From the NCBI GenBank assembly GCA_029565685.1, contig JAKQNR010000022.1, positions 124,001 through 188,000 of the forward strand: a stretch of DNA of 64,000 bases. The letters run 5' to 3'. This DNA comes from a bacterium. GTDB lineage: Bacteria; Zhuqueibacterota; Zhuqueibacteria; Residuimicrobiales; Residuimicrobiaceae. Positions 36,197 to 44,409 of the stretch are shown piece after piece; position 1 is the first letter of the stretch, and every line of letters starts with the position of its first letter. The position numbers were made by a program, and so were the translations under genes. Under the pieces are notes generated by a model that saw only the letters and a list, made by a program, of their open reading frames with translations, did not search any database and had not been told where the DNA came from.

Positions 36197-36265
36197 ATGA
36201 AAGCTTTTCTCGAAAAATTTTCCTATTTCTATTTTAAGAAATGTGGGAGGTGTGCGCACGCCTGA
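36197..36265 (+). CDS. Attenuator leader peptide rich in Phe and Tyr
   Basis: ATG 36197 to TGA 36263-36265 encodes 22 residues containing FLEKFSYFYF: four Phe and two Tyr, five of these six within residues 8-13. AGGA lies close upstream, and the ATG overlaps the stop of a 10-codon frame from ATG 36168 (also with one Phe and one Tyr), an ATGA junction that would couple them. As in E. coli pheL, slow decoding of these codons when charged tRNA is scarce would stall the ribosome and expose the RNA just downstream. The product itself is not expected to have a function. The following operon makes Phe and Tyr precursors, so the codon content fits. Confidence 0.75.
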   Translation: MKAFLEKFSYFYFKKCGRCAHA

Positions 36266-36328
36266 GCCGATGAGCTGAGCTGCCAACCCGCCCACAATGT
36301 TTAAATGACCTTGTGGGTTTTTTATTTT
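36242..36328 (+). promoter_or_regulatory. Transcription attenuator of the aro operon
   Basis: Terminator: CCCACAA (36291-36297), 13-base loop, TTGTGGG (36311-36317), then a T-run to 36328 broken once by A. Alternative pairing: TGTGGG (36242-36247, inside the leader-peptide codons) with CCCACA (36291-36296), which would use up the terminator's 5' arm. A hairpin GGTGTGC/GCACGCC (36249-36262) lies between. A ribosome stalled on the Phe/Tyr codons leaves 36242-36247 free for antitermination; one that reaches the stop covers it. Derived from the sequence alone. Confidence 0.75.
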
Positions 36329-36422
36329 AGGGCGTCGAGTTTTGCGAAATGGGATTCAGCAGCGGAGGGACAGCGGACGATTTCGGTCTCTGGCAGTGCC
36401 GTTCCCCAGGAAGAGAAGGGTG

Positions 36423-36677
36423 ATGACGATATTTGAATTACGCAGCCGGATCGACGTTTTGGACGAGTTGATTCTGCATTTGCTGAACCAGCGGGCGGCA
36501 GCTGCCCAGCAGATAGGACGGCTGAAGAAGCAGGAGCGGCTCGAGGTACAGGACCCCGACCGGGAGGCTGGCGTTTTAGCCCATGTCGTGGAACAGAATC
36601 AGGGTCCCTTGACAGCGGAGCAGGTGTCGGTTATTTTTCAACACATCATCGCCGGCTGTCGAGACCTTCAGCGTTAA
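36423..36677 (+). CDS. Chorismate mutase, AroQ-fold, monofunctional
   Basis: Converts chorismate to prephenate at the branch to Phe and Tyr. The 84-residue product is a short all-helical chorismate mutase: LRSRIDVLDELILHLLNQRAAAAQQIGRLKK (split by two conserved arginines and the lysine of helix 1), then the DPDREAGVLAHV second helix. ATG 36423 has AAGG upstream; a longer frame from 36342 runs back towards the attenuator and is unlikely. First structural gene after the attenuator. Confidence 0.88.
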   Translation: MTIFELRSRIDVLDELILHLLNQRAAAAQQIGRLKKQERLEVQDPDREAGVLAHVVEQNQGPLTAEQVSVIFQHIIAGCRDLQR

Positions 36678-36734
36678 TTTGGTTTTATGTGAACAGTTGC
36701 CCGGTAGCGCACGTTCTATAAGAAAGGCTGTTTT

Positions 36735-37748
36735 GTGGTCATTGTCATGAAGGATACGGCGACGGAATCCATGATTCAGGCGGTTTCGGACCGTCTGGAG
36801 TCGTTCGGGTTTGTCGTGCACAAGGTCGTTGGTGTGAACCAAACCATTCTGGGCGCCATCGGTGATAAACGGTCAGTCGAGCCCAGTGAGTTTGAAGTCA
36901 TGGAAGGGGTGCATGAGGTTTTACGCATCACCGTGCCGTATAAACTGGCCAGCCGCACCTTTCATCCCGAAAACACAGTGATCGAGGTCAAGTGCGCCTC
37001 CTTCGGCGGAGAACAGGTCAGCGTGATCGCCGGTCCCTGTTCTGTGGAGAGTGAGGAGCAGATGTACACCATCGCCCGTGAGGTGAAAAAAAACGGCGGG
37101 CGCGGTCTGCGCGGCGGCGCTTTCAAACCGCGCACCTCTCCATATGCATTCCAGGGCATGGGCGAAGAGGGGCTCAGGATTATGCAGACCATCGGCGAGG
37201 AGTTGGGCATGCCGGTGGTGTCGGAGATCATGGAGATCAATCAGCTGGACTTGATGCTTCGCTATGTGGACATCCTTCAGGTTGGTGCGCGCAACATGCA
37301 GAATTTTTCTCTTTTGCGGGAACTGGGCACCATCCGCAAACCCGTTCTGCTCAAACGCGGTCTGGCCGCCACTATCGAAGAGCTGCTGATGGCAGCCGAA
37401 TATATCATGTCCGGCGGCAATTATCAAGTCATTGTCTGTGAACGGGGCATTCGGACGTTCGAGACCTATACGCGCAATACCATGGATATCTCTGCCATCC
37501 CGGTGACGCAAAAGTTGAGCCATCTGCCGATCATCGCCGATCCCAGTCACGGCACCGGACGTCGCGCCAAGGTGGCGCCCATGGCCCGGGCCGCGGTGGC
37601 GGCGGGCGCCAACGGTCTTATTATCGAAGTGCATCACGATCCGGACCGTGCGCTCTCGGACGGGGCGCAGTCGCTGTATCCTCATCAGTTTCAACGATTG
37701 ATGGAGGAACTGCGCATGATCGCCTGGGCGATCGGCAAACATATCTGA
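36735..37748 (+). CDS. aroF: 3-deoxy-7-phosphoheptulonate (DAHP) synthase, type I-beta with regulatory domain
   Basis: First shikimate step: joins phosphoenolpyruvate and erythrose 4-phosphate. The N-terminal 75 residues are a ferredoxin-like domain (VIVMKDTATESMIQAVSDRL), as in the Thermotoga enzyme where it gives Tyr/Phe feedback control. The barrel follows with VIAGPCSVESEEQ, GGAFKPRTSPYAFQG, ILQVGARNMQNF, PVLLKRGLAAT and ADPSHGTGRR. GTG start at 36735. Feedback inhibition and the upstream attenuator would give two levels of control. Confidence 0.95.
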   Translation: MVIVMKDTATESMIQAVSDRLESFGFVVHKVVGVNQTILGAIGDKRSVEPSEFEVMEGVHEVLRITVPYKLASRTFHPENTVIEVKCASFGGEQVSVIAGPCSVESEEQMYTIAREVKKNGGRGLRGGAFKPRTSPYAFQGMGEEGLRIMQTIGEELGMPVVSEIMEINQLDLMLRYVDILQVGARNMQNFSLLRELGTIRKPVLLKRGLAATIEELLMAAEYIMSGGNYQVIVCERGIRTFETYTRNTMDISAIPVTQKLSHLPIIADPSHGTGRRAKVAPMARAAVAAGANGLIIEVHHDPDRALSDGAQSLYPHQFQRLMEELRMIAWAIGKHI

Positions 37749-37848
37749 TGCTGAAGAACATTCGATTCCGGGTTCACAGCGTGCCCTGGAACCGGCGTGA
37801 ATGGCCAGAGAGGCAGCGTGCTAACAATTAGGGAAGCGACGAAAGCAT

Positions 37849-38958
37849 ATGGGCGAAATCGAGCAGTTCAAGCGGGTGGTGATCATCGGGGTGGGATTGA
37901 TCGGAGGATCACTGGCGCTGGCTCTGAAGAAAAAAGGGTTCAAGGGAAAGATCTGCGGCGTCGATTCTGCCGAGGTTTTAGCGCTGGCGGAGCCTCGTCG
38001 CATGCTCGATGAATCCTACACACGCGATCGCTTGCTTGAAGCGGTGACCGATGCGGACATTGTTTTCCTCTGCACTCCCATTCTGGACATCCTGCGTTTG
38101 ATCGCCGAGATCGGGCCTGCGGTCAAGGCCGGCGCTCTGATCACTGATGTCGGCAGCACCAAGCGCACGATCGTCGAGACCGCCAGCATCTATCTGCCGA
38201 TGGGCGTCGATTTTATCGGCGGACATCCCATGGCCGGTTCTGAAGCCAAGGGGGTCGAAGGGGCGGATCCTTTTTTATTTGAGAACACCACTTATGTATT
38301 GACGCCGGTGCGGTCGGTGAATGAACCTACGAGAAAAGCGCTGGGTGAGTTGATTGAACTGATCGGCGCCAAGGTGCTGCTGTTGTCGCCGGTGTTGCAC
38401 GACGAGATCGCTGCGGCCGTGAGCCATCTGCCGCAGATGGCGGCCATCGCCATGATGACGCTGGCGGCCAAGCGACAAAGCGAAAGCCCGTATTTTCTCA
38501 AAATGGCGGCCGGTGGATTTCGCGATATGACGCGGATCGCTTCCAGCCCGTATGGCATTTGGGAGCATATCCGCCAGACCAATGCAGACATGATTGCGCA
38601 GTATATCGATGCCTATATCGAGGAACTAAGCTCCATTCGCGACCATTTGAACAGCGAATCGTTGGGAAAAATATTTGCGGCTGCCAGTGAGAGCCGTCTT
38701 TCCATTCCCAGGGACACGCGCGGTTTTTTACGGCCGCATTATGATATTTCGGTTTCAGTGGAAGATCGTCCCGGCATGCTGGCCCTGATCGCCAACACCT
38801 TGCTGGAAAAGAACATTAACATCAAAGACATTGAAATTCTAAAAATTCGAGAAGACGAAGGCGGTACCATGCGGCTCGCCTTTGCCACGCAGAGCGAACG
38901 TGATCTTTCGTTGTCCCTGTTGCGCGACAAAGGTCTAGAATGCAGAAAGAGAGATTAG
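37849..38958 (+). CDS. tyrA: Prephenate dehydrogenase with C-terminal ACT domain
   Basis: Oxidatively decarboxylates prephenate to 4-hydroxyphenylpyruvate for tyrosine, 369 residues. Rossmann start VVIIGVGLIGGSLALALKKK; prephenate/active-site segments TDVGSTKRTIVE, FIGGHPMAGSEAKGVEGAD and AAVSHLPQMAAIAMM. The last 75 residues, YDISVSVEDRPGMLALIANT, are an ACT domain likely to bind tyrosine. It follows aroF after 100 bases without another gene and precedes aroA by one base. Confidence 0.94.
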   Translation: MGEIEQFKRVVIIGVGLIGGSLALALKKKGFKGKICGVDSAEVLALAEPRRMLDESYTRDRLLEAVTDADIVFLCTPILDILRLIAEIGPAVKAGALITDVGSTKRTIVETASIYLPMGVDFIGGHPMAGSEAKGVEGADPFLFENTTYVLTPVRSVNEPTRKALGELIELIGAKVLLLSPVLHDEIAAAVSHLPQMAAIAMMTLAAKRQSESPYFLKMAAGGFRDMTRIASSPYGIWEHIRQTNADMIAQYIDAYIEELSSIRDHLNSESLGKIFAAASESRLSIPRDTRGFLRPHYDISVSVEDRPGMLALIANTLLEKNINIKDIEILKIREDEGGTMRLAFATQSERDLSLSLLRDKGLECRKRD

Positions 38959-38959
38959 C

Positions 38960-40243
38960 GTGGAAGAGAAAACCATTACACCGGTTCGATCGATCCAGGG
39001 AACAGTCCAGGTGCCCGGGGATAAATCTATTTCCCATCGGGCTCTGATTCTGGCCAGCCTGGCGAACGGGTCGTGCACCCTTCGCGGGCTTTCCGGCGCT
39101 GGAGATGTACTCAGCACGATAGATTGCTTGAAGAGCCTTGGCGTCTCTATCACCAAGCGGAGCGGTGTGGTTGTGGTCAAGGGGAAGGGAAAATATGGCT
39201 ACAAAAAGCCCAAGAAAGCGCTCAACGCAGCCAACTCCGGCACCACCATCCGGCTGCTGAGCGGCGTTTTGGCCGCTCAGCCCTTTGTCTGCGAAATCGA
39301 TGGCGACGAGTCGCTGCGCAATCGGCCCATGCGGCGCATTATCGAGCCGCTGGAGTCGATGGGCGCACACATCGAGAGCGCCGGGTACAAGGCGCCGCTA
39401 AAGATTTTCGGCGGACCGCTGCATGCGATCGATTATGCTTCAACAGTTGCCAGCGCGCAGGTCAAGTCCTGTGTACTGCTCGCCGGCCTTTATGCCAAAG
39501 GCAGCACCCGAGTGAGCGAACCAGCCCCCACCAGAGACCACACGGAGCGCATGCTTGAGGTATTCGGCGCGAAAATCGGCGGCGCGCAGAACGTGGTCTG
39601 CGTGCAGGGGCCGGCGGAATTGACGCCGACCGACATCGATGTGCCAGGCGATCTTTCCGCCGCTGCGTTCTTTCTGGTGGCCGCCTGCCTGCTGCCTGAA
39701 TCCAATATCACTATTAAAAATGTGGGAATCAATCCATCCCGCATCGGCATTCTGGACGCGCTCACCGCCATGGGCGGCCGGGTGGAGCGGACCGAGGTTT
39801 CGAATCTGAACAAGGAACCGCGCTGCACCTTGACGGCGGTGCACAGCAGATTGACCGCTGCGAATTTCGGCGGCTCCATGATCCCGACCATCATCGATGA
39901 GATACCTATCCTGGCTATCGCCGCAACCCAGGCTCACGGCAACACGATCATCCGCGACGCCGGCGAGTTGCGCGTCAAAGAGTCCGACCGGCTCGCTGCA
40001 GTGGCGCAGAATCTGCTGGCTATGGGCGCGCAGATCAAGGAGACGCGGGACGGCCTCGTCATCACAGGACCGACGCCTCTGCACGGCGCCGAGATCGACA
40101 GCTTTGGCGATCACCGCATCGCCATGTCTTTTACCATCGCCGGGTTGCTGGCCGCAGGCGAAACCGTCATCAAAGGCAGTGAATGCGTAAGAATCTCTTT
40201 CCCTGGATTTTTTGATTCCTTGGAGAAAGTCTGCGTTGCCTAA
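38960..40243 (+). CDS. aroA: 3-phosphoshikimate 1-carboxyvinyltransferase (EPSP synthase)
   Basis: Sixth shikimate step, 427 residues with GTG start. Motifs: VPGDKSISHRALILASLANG, the LNAANSGTTIRLLSGVLAAQ signature, GDESLRNRPMRRIIEPL, and RVKESDRLAAVAQNL with GDHRIAMSF near the C-terminus. The NSGTT segment has alanine at the position of the E. coli LGNAGTA glycine-alanine motif, a class II-like feature. One base separates it from the tyrA stop, and its end overlaps aroE. Confidence 0.96.
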   Translation: MEEKTITPVRSIQGTVQVPGDKSISHRALILASLANGSCTLRGLSGAGDVLSTIDCLKSLGVSITKRSGVVVVKGKGKYGYKKPKKALNAANSGTTIRLLSGVLAAQPFVCEIDGDESLRNRPMRRIIEPLESMGAHIESAGYKAPLKIFGGPLHAIDYASTVASAQVKSCVLLAGLYAKGSTRVSEPAPTRDHTERMLEVFGAKIGGAQNVVCVQGPAELTPTDIDVPGDLSAAAFFLVAACLLPESNITIKNVGINPSRIGILDALTAMGGRVERTEVSNLNKEPRCTLTAVHSRLTAANFGGSMIPTIIDEIPILAIAATQAHGNTIIRDAGELRVKESDRLAAVAQNLLAMGAQIKETRDGLVITGPTPLHGAEIDSFGDHRIAMSFTIAGLLAAGETVIKGSECVRISFPGFFDSLEKVCVA

Positions 40244-41111
40244 TGCGCGAACTAAATTGTTCGGTGTGATCGGCGATCCCGTCGGCCACAGCCTCTCGCC
40301 GGTGCTGCATAATTATTTTCTCAAAAAGTACAAGTTGAACGCCTTTTACTTTGCGTTCCGCGTCGTGCCGGCGAACCTGGAAGCCTGCGTTCGAGGGGCC
40401 TGGGCTATGGGTTTGGCAGGCCTGAACGTGACGCTTCCCCACAAGGAAAAAGTGGTAGAGCTGGTCAAATTCCGCTCGCCGGAGGTCAACCTGCTTGGCG
40501 TAGCCAACACTCTATCGATGCGGGAAGAGGGGGTGGCTGCGTTCGTCACCGATCCAGCGGGTTTTATGGCCTCGGTTCAGCCTATGCAGACGCATTTTCG
40601 CGAAAGCCGGGTGGTGCTGTTCGGAGCCGGCGGATCCGCACGATCCGTCGCCTATGCGCTGTCGAAAATGGGAACCCGTGAGTTGACCATCGTCAACCGC
40701 ACCTATGACCGCGCGCTGCAACTGAGCCGTTTTTGCACAGAGCAGCTCGGTTTTCGCAAAGTGTCCGTTCTCGGCATGCGCGATCCGGGCCTGAACGATC
40801 ACATTCTGGGGGCGCAGGCATTGGTGAACGCCACTTCCATCGGCATGTCGCCTTATGTGGATTATACGCCGCTGTACGATTTCAGCGCTGTCAGCCAGAA
40901 CCATTTTGTCTATGATCTCGTCTACAATCCGGTTTGGACCGTCTTTCTCCGCGAAGCCAAAAAGAAAGGGGCCAAGGTTCAAAACGGTCTGGATATGCTC
41001 ATCTACCAGGGGCTGGAATCGCTGCAGATCTGGATGAATGAAACCTATTCGATCGCCCGGAACGAACTGAATGCGCTGCGCATCCAATTGAGCACGGAGC
41101 TGCAAACATGA
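40236..41111 (+). CDS. aroE: Shikimate dehydrogenase
   Basis: NADPH-dependent reduction of 3-dehydroshikimate, fourth step, 291 residues. Substrate site VIGDPVGHSLSPVLHNYF and NVTLPHKEKVVEL (catalytic lysine); NADP site LFGAGGSARSVAYALSK and NRTYDRALQL; NATSIGMSP. The likely start is TTG 40236 behind GGAGAAAG, overlapping the aroA stop by eight bases. Its own stop overlaps the ATG of aroC (ATGA). Confidence 0.94.
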   Translation: MPNARTKLFGVIGDPVGHSLSPVLHNYFLKKYKLNAFYFAFRVVPANLEACVRGAWAMGLAGLNVTLPHKEKVVELVKFRSPEVNLLGVANTLSMREEGVAAFVTDPAGFMASVQPMQTHFRESRVVLFGAGGSARSVAYALSKMGTRELTIVNRTYDRALQLSRFCTEQLGFRKVSVLGMRDPGLNDHILGAQALVNATSIGMSPYVDYTPLYDFSAVSQNHFVYDLVYNPVWTVFLREAKKKGAKVQNGLDMLIYQGLESLQIWMNETYSIARNELNALRIQLSTELQT

Positions 41112-42316
41112 ACCGACTGCGCTTTATGACCGGCGGCGAATCGCACGGTCAGGCGTTGACCGCTATTCTCGAGGGTATGCCGGCCGGCCTGCCGCTCAGC
41201 GAACAGGACATCAATCGAGATCTACTGCGCAGGCAACGAGGCTACGGCCGGGGCGAGCGGATGCAGATCGAAAAGGATCAGGTGGCCATCAAATCCGGCA
41301 TTCGCTACGGCAAAACCCTTGGTTCTCCCATCAGCCTGTTGATTACAAACCGCGATTGGCCCAATTGGCAGAACAAGATGGCGTTGGAGATGCCGGAGCA
41401 GCCGGTGGCCAAATTGCGCATGCCGCGACCCGGTCATGCGGATTTCGCCGGCATGGTGAAATACCGCCAGGATGATCTGCGCAATATCCTCGAGCGCTCC
41501 TCTGCGCGTGAGACCACCATGCGTGTGGCGGTCGGCGCCATTGCCCGTAAATTGCTTGGCAGTTTTGGGGTGGAAGTCTTCGGCCATGTGCTGCAGATCG
41601 GCTCCGAGCGTACGTTGTTCAGCGGGCTGGCAACTCTCAGCGGCCCGGCCTATCATGATCCCGCCGCTCTGCAGAGCTGGCGCGAGGCCATGGCGCGCGT
41701 GGAAGAATCCCCGGTGGCGTGCGCCGATGAAGAGGCGGCCGATAGAATGATGTCGGTGATCGACCAGGCGAAAGCCAAGGGCGACACCCTCGGCGGTGTG
41801 CTGGAGCTCGTTGCGATTCGCGTGCCGGTGGGGCTGGGCAGCCACGTGCATTACGACCGCAAACTCGATGCCGCCATCGCTCAGGCGCTGATGAGCATCA
41901 ATGCGATCAAGGCGGTCTCCCTCGGTGCAGGATATGAAAACGCATTCGGCTATGGCAGCCAAGTGCATGATCAGCTCTACTATCAGCCTCAGACCGGCTA
42001 TTATCGCTCCAGCAATAACGCCGGCGGCATCGAGGGCGGCATGAGCAACGGCGAGGCCATCATTGTACGCGCCGCCATGAAGCCGCTGCCCACGCTGGTC
42101 AGCTCGCTGCATTCCGTCGATGTCGAAACCCATGAGGCCCGCATGGCGCACAGCGAGCGCTCCGACGTTTGCGCTGTTCCCGCCGCTGTGGTTGTGGGCG
42201 AGGCGATGCTCTGTCTGGTATTGGCCGATGCCTTGTACGAAAAGCTGGGCGGCGATTCCCTGGATGAGCTGCAGCATCGTTTCGCAGGACTTGCCCGTGA
42301 ACCGCTTGACTGGTAA
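41108..42316 (+). CDS. aroC: Chorismate synthase
   Basis: Seventh step: anti-1,4-elimination of phosphate from EPSP using reduced FMN, 402 residues. Signatures: FMTGGESHGQALTAILEGMP, RRQRGYGRGERMQIEKD, RMPRPGHADFAGMVKY, ERSSARETTMRVAVGA, NNAGGIEGGMSNGE and RSDVCAVPAAVVVGEAM. The extra length relative to E. coli is usual for the Gram-positive/FCB type. The C-terminus overlaps aroK by 20 bases. Confidence 0.96.
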   Translation: MNRLRFMTGGESHGQALTAILEGMPAGLPLSEQDINRDLLRRQRGYGRGERMQIEKDQVAIKSGIRYGKTLGSPISLLITNRDWPNWQNKMALEMPEQPVAKLRMPRPGHADFAGMVKYRQDDLRNILERSSARETTMRVAVGAIARKLLGSFGVEVFGHVLQIGSERTLFSGLATLSGPAYHDPAALQSWREAMARVEESPVACADEEAADRMMSVIDQAKAKGDTLGGVLELVAIRVPVGLGSHVHYDRKLDAAIAQALMSINAIKAVSLGAGYENAFGYGSQVHDQLYYQPQTGYYRSSNNAGGIEGGMSNGEAIIVRAAMKPLPTLVSSLHSVDVETHEARMAHSERSDVCAVPAAVVVGEAMLCLVLADALYEKLGGDSLDELQHRFAGLAREPLDW

Positions 42317-42833
42317 GAATATCTATCTGCTCGGTTTTATGGCCACGGGTAAAAGCCGGATCGGACAGGAGCTGGCGCAGCGATTGCAGTGGTCCTACGT
42401 CGACACCGATCAATGTATCGAACAGTCCGCCGGTCACTCTATCGGCGATATCTTCCGTCTTCAGGGCGAAGCGGTTTTTCGAGAGTTGGAAAGCGCGACG
42501 ATTCGGCAGGTGGCCGGCCGGACGCATCAGGTGGTCTCGCTGGGCGGCGGCGCGGTCATGCGCCCGGAAAACTGGCGGGTGATCCAAGAATCCGGTCTCA
42601 CGATCTGTCTGACGGCCAGCGTGGACACCATCGTCCAACGGGTGCAGCGCAAGGACACTCGCCCTTTGTTGCGCGGCCTGCCCCGTGAAGAATTGGAAAA
42701 GAAAATCCAGGCGCTGCTCGATGAACGGTTGCCTTTTTATCAAAGAGCGGATTATTTTTTTGAAAGCCGTGAAGAGGTGAGCCCGCATGAGCTCACGGAT
42801 GCCATTTACCGCGCGATTACGGTGTCGTTATGA
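42297..42833 (+). CDS. aroK: Shikimate kinase
   Basis: Phosphorylates shikimate (fifth step), 178 residues. P-loop GFMATGKSRIGQELAQRL, shikimate-binding DTDQCIEQSAGHSIGDIF with the DTD motif, FRELESATIRQV, GGGAVMRPENW and the lid RKDTRPLL. GTG 42297 with AGGA upstream is the best start and overlaps aroC by 20 bases; other in-frame TTG codons nearby are alternatives. ATGA overlap with aroB follows. Confidence 0.94.
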   Translation: MNRLTGKNIYLLGFMATGKSRIGQELAQRLQWSYVDTDQCIEQSAGHSIGDIFRLQGEAVFRELESATIRQVAGRTHQVVSLGGGAVMRPENWRVIQESGLTICLTASVDTIVQRVQRKDTRPLLRGLPREELEKKIQALLDERLPFYQRADYFFESREEVSPHELTDAIYRAITVSL

Positions 42834-43921
42834 AAGAGATTCGCGTCTCCCTGCCTCATTTGACCTATCCCATTTATTGCGCCCCTTCCGCCTTGGAGCG
42901 TTTGCCGGAACTGATGCATCGCCATCAGGCGCATGAGCCGTTGTACATCATCACTGATCAGCGGGTGGCGGACCTTTATGAAAAGCGGCTGGCCGCGGTG
43001 CTGCGGCCCACGGGCCTACCTCTGTTTTTTTTTCACGCCCCGGTGGGGGAGAGCGCGAAAACCCTCGCAGTCGCGGAAGAGCTCTACACCTGGCTCATTC
43101 AGAATCAAGCCGATCGCAGTTCCGTTATTCTAGCTCTGGGCGGCGGCGTAGTGGGCGATTTGGCGGGATTTGTGGCCGCGACGTTTATGCGCGGCATGCA
43201 TCTGATCCAGATCCCCACCACTCTTCTGGCCCAGGTGGACAGTTCGGTCGGCGGTAAAGTGGGCATCAACCACCGACTGGGCAAGAACCTGATCGGCGCT
43301 TTTCATCATCCGCTCTTTGTGCTGTTGGATCCGCTGCTGCTGTTCACCCTGGAGCAACGGCAGGTGGCCGCGGGGTTGGCTGAGGTGGTCAAATATGGCT
43401 GTATTGCGAATAGTGAGCTGTTCCATTGGCTCAGCCGCGAATGGTCCGATATCGCGGGCCTGAAGGATCCACAGCAGATCCAACATCTGTTGCTGACCTG
43501 CTGCTCGATCAAAGCTCGAGTGGTCGGGAACGATGAAAGAGAGAGGGGGGGCAGGGCGATCCTCAATTTTGGTCACACCATTGGTCATGCACTGGAAGCG
43601 GCGACCAACTTTGAAACTTTTTTACATGGCGAAGCAGTGGCGCATGGCATGGGGGCCGCAGCCTGGCTGTCTCTGCACAAAGGCTTGCTGTCGCATCATG
43701 ATTTTTTGCGGGTGAGTACGCTCTGCGAACAGCTCGCGCCGCCGCCGATTCCTGACTCGGTGACTGAGGAGAGATTGCTCTCTTTGATGCTGCATGATAA
43801 AAAGCGCAACCGCAGCGGTCAGCAATGGGTTCTGCTCTCTGCCATCGGTCAAGCCTGTTTGACGCGCCAAGTGACTGTGGAAGAAACCTCGGCCGCCCTG
43901 CGCTGGCTGCTGGATCGTTGA
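42830..43921 (+). CDS. aroB: 3-dehydroquinate synthase
   Basis: Second shikimate step, NAD- and metal-dependent cyclisation of DAHP, 363 residues. NAD site [51 protein letters not shown], metal ligands in [22 protein letters not shown] and [12 protein letters not shown]. It starts inside the aroK stop (ATGA), which indicates tight coupling. Confidence 0.96.
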   Translation: MKEIRVSLPHLTYPIYCAPSALERLPELMHRHQAHEPLYIITDQRVADLYEKRLAAVLRPTGLPLFFFHAPVGESAKTLAVAEELYTWLIQNQADRSSVILALGGGVVGDLAGFVAATFMRGMHLIQIPTTLLAQVDSSVGGKVGINHRLGKNLIGAFHHPLFVLLDPLLLFTLEQRQVAAGLAEVVKYGCIANSELFHWLSREWSDIAGLKDPQQIQHLLLTCCSIKARVVGNDERERGGRAILNFGHTIGHALEAATNFETFLHGEAVAHGMGAAAWLSLHKGLLSHHDFLRVSTLCEQLAPPPIPDSVTEERLLSLMLHDKKRNRSGQQWVLLSAIGQACLTRQVTVEETSAALRWLLDR

Positions 43922-43944
43922 AATCCTTTGGGAGAAACTGTCGC

Positions 43945-44382
43945 GTGTTTCATATCCTGGTTATTCATGGTCCTAATCTCAACCTGCTGGGCGAACGTGA
44001 ACCGGAGGTCTACGGTCGGATGACCCTCGCTCAACTCGATCAGCGCATCGCCGAATGGGCGCACGCGTTGCAGGCGGATGTTCGCTGCTTTCAATCCAAT
44101 CATGAAGGCGTGCTGATCGATTTCATCCATGACCAGCGCCAGTGGGCGCACGGCGTGGTGATCAACCCCGGTGCGCTGACGCATTACAGCTACGCTTTGC
44201 GGGATGCCCTGGCGGCTGTGCACTTGCCGGCTGTTGAGGTGCATTTGTCGGATATCCACCAGCGGGAACCGTTTCGGCGCATCAGCGTCATCCAGGAGGT
44301 GTGTTTGGCCCAGGTGTCTGGCAAAGGCGCGAACAGTTATCAGGAGGGCTTGCGAATCCTCCTCAGCCATCTTGCCGCCTGA
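43945..44382 (+). CDS. aroQ: 3-dehydroquinate dehydratase, type II
   Basis: Third shikimate step, 145 residues. Type II signature [20 protein letters not shown] with the catalytic tyrosine, [35 protein letters not shown] and [21 protein letters not shown] 43945 has GGGAG eleven bases upstream. Last aro gene; the polX gene follows after 27 bases. Confidence 0.95.
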   Translation: MFHILVIHGPNLNLLGEREPEVYGRMTLAQLDQRIAEWAHALQADVRCFQSNHEGVLIDFIHDQRQWAHGVVINPGALTHYSYALRDALAAVHLPAVEVHLSDIHQREPFRRISVIQEVCLAQVSGKGANSYQEGLRILLSHLAA

Positions 44383-44409
44383 ACCAACGTTTCGAACAGG
44401 ACAAGCCTT

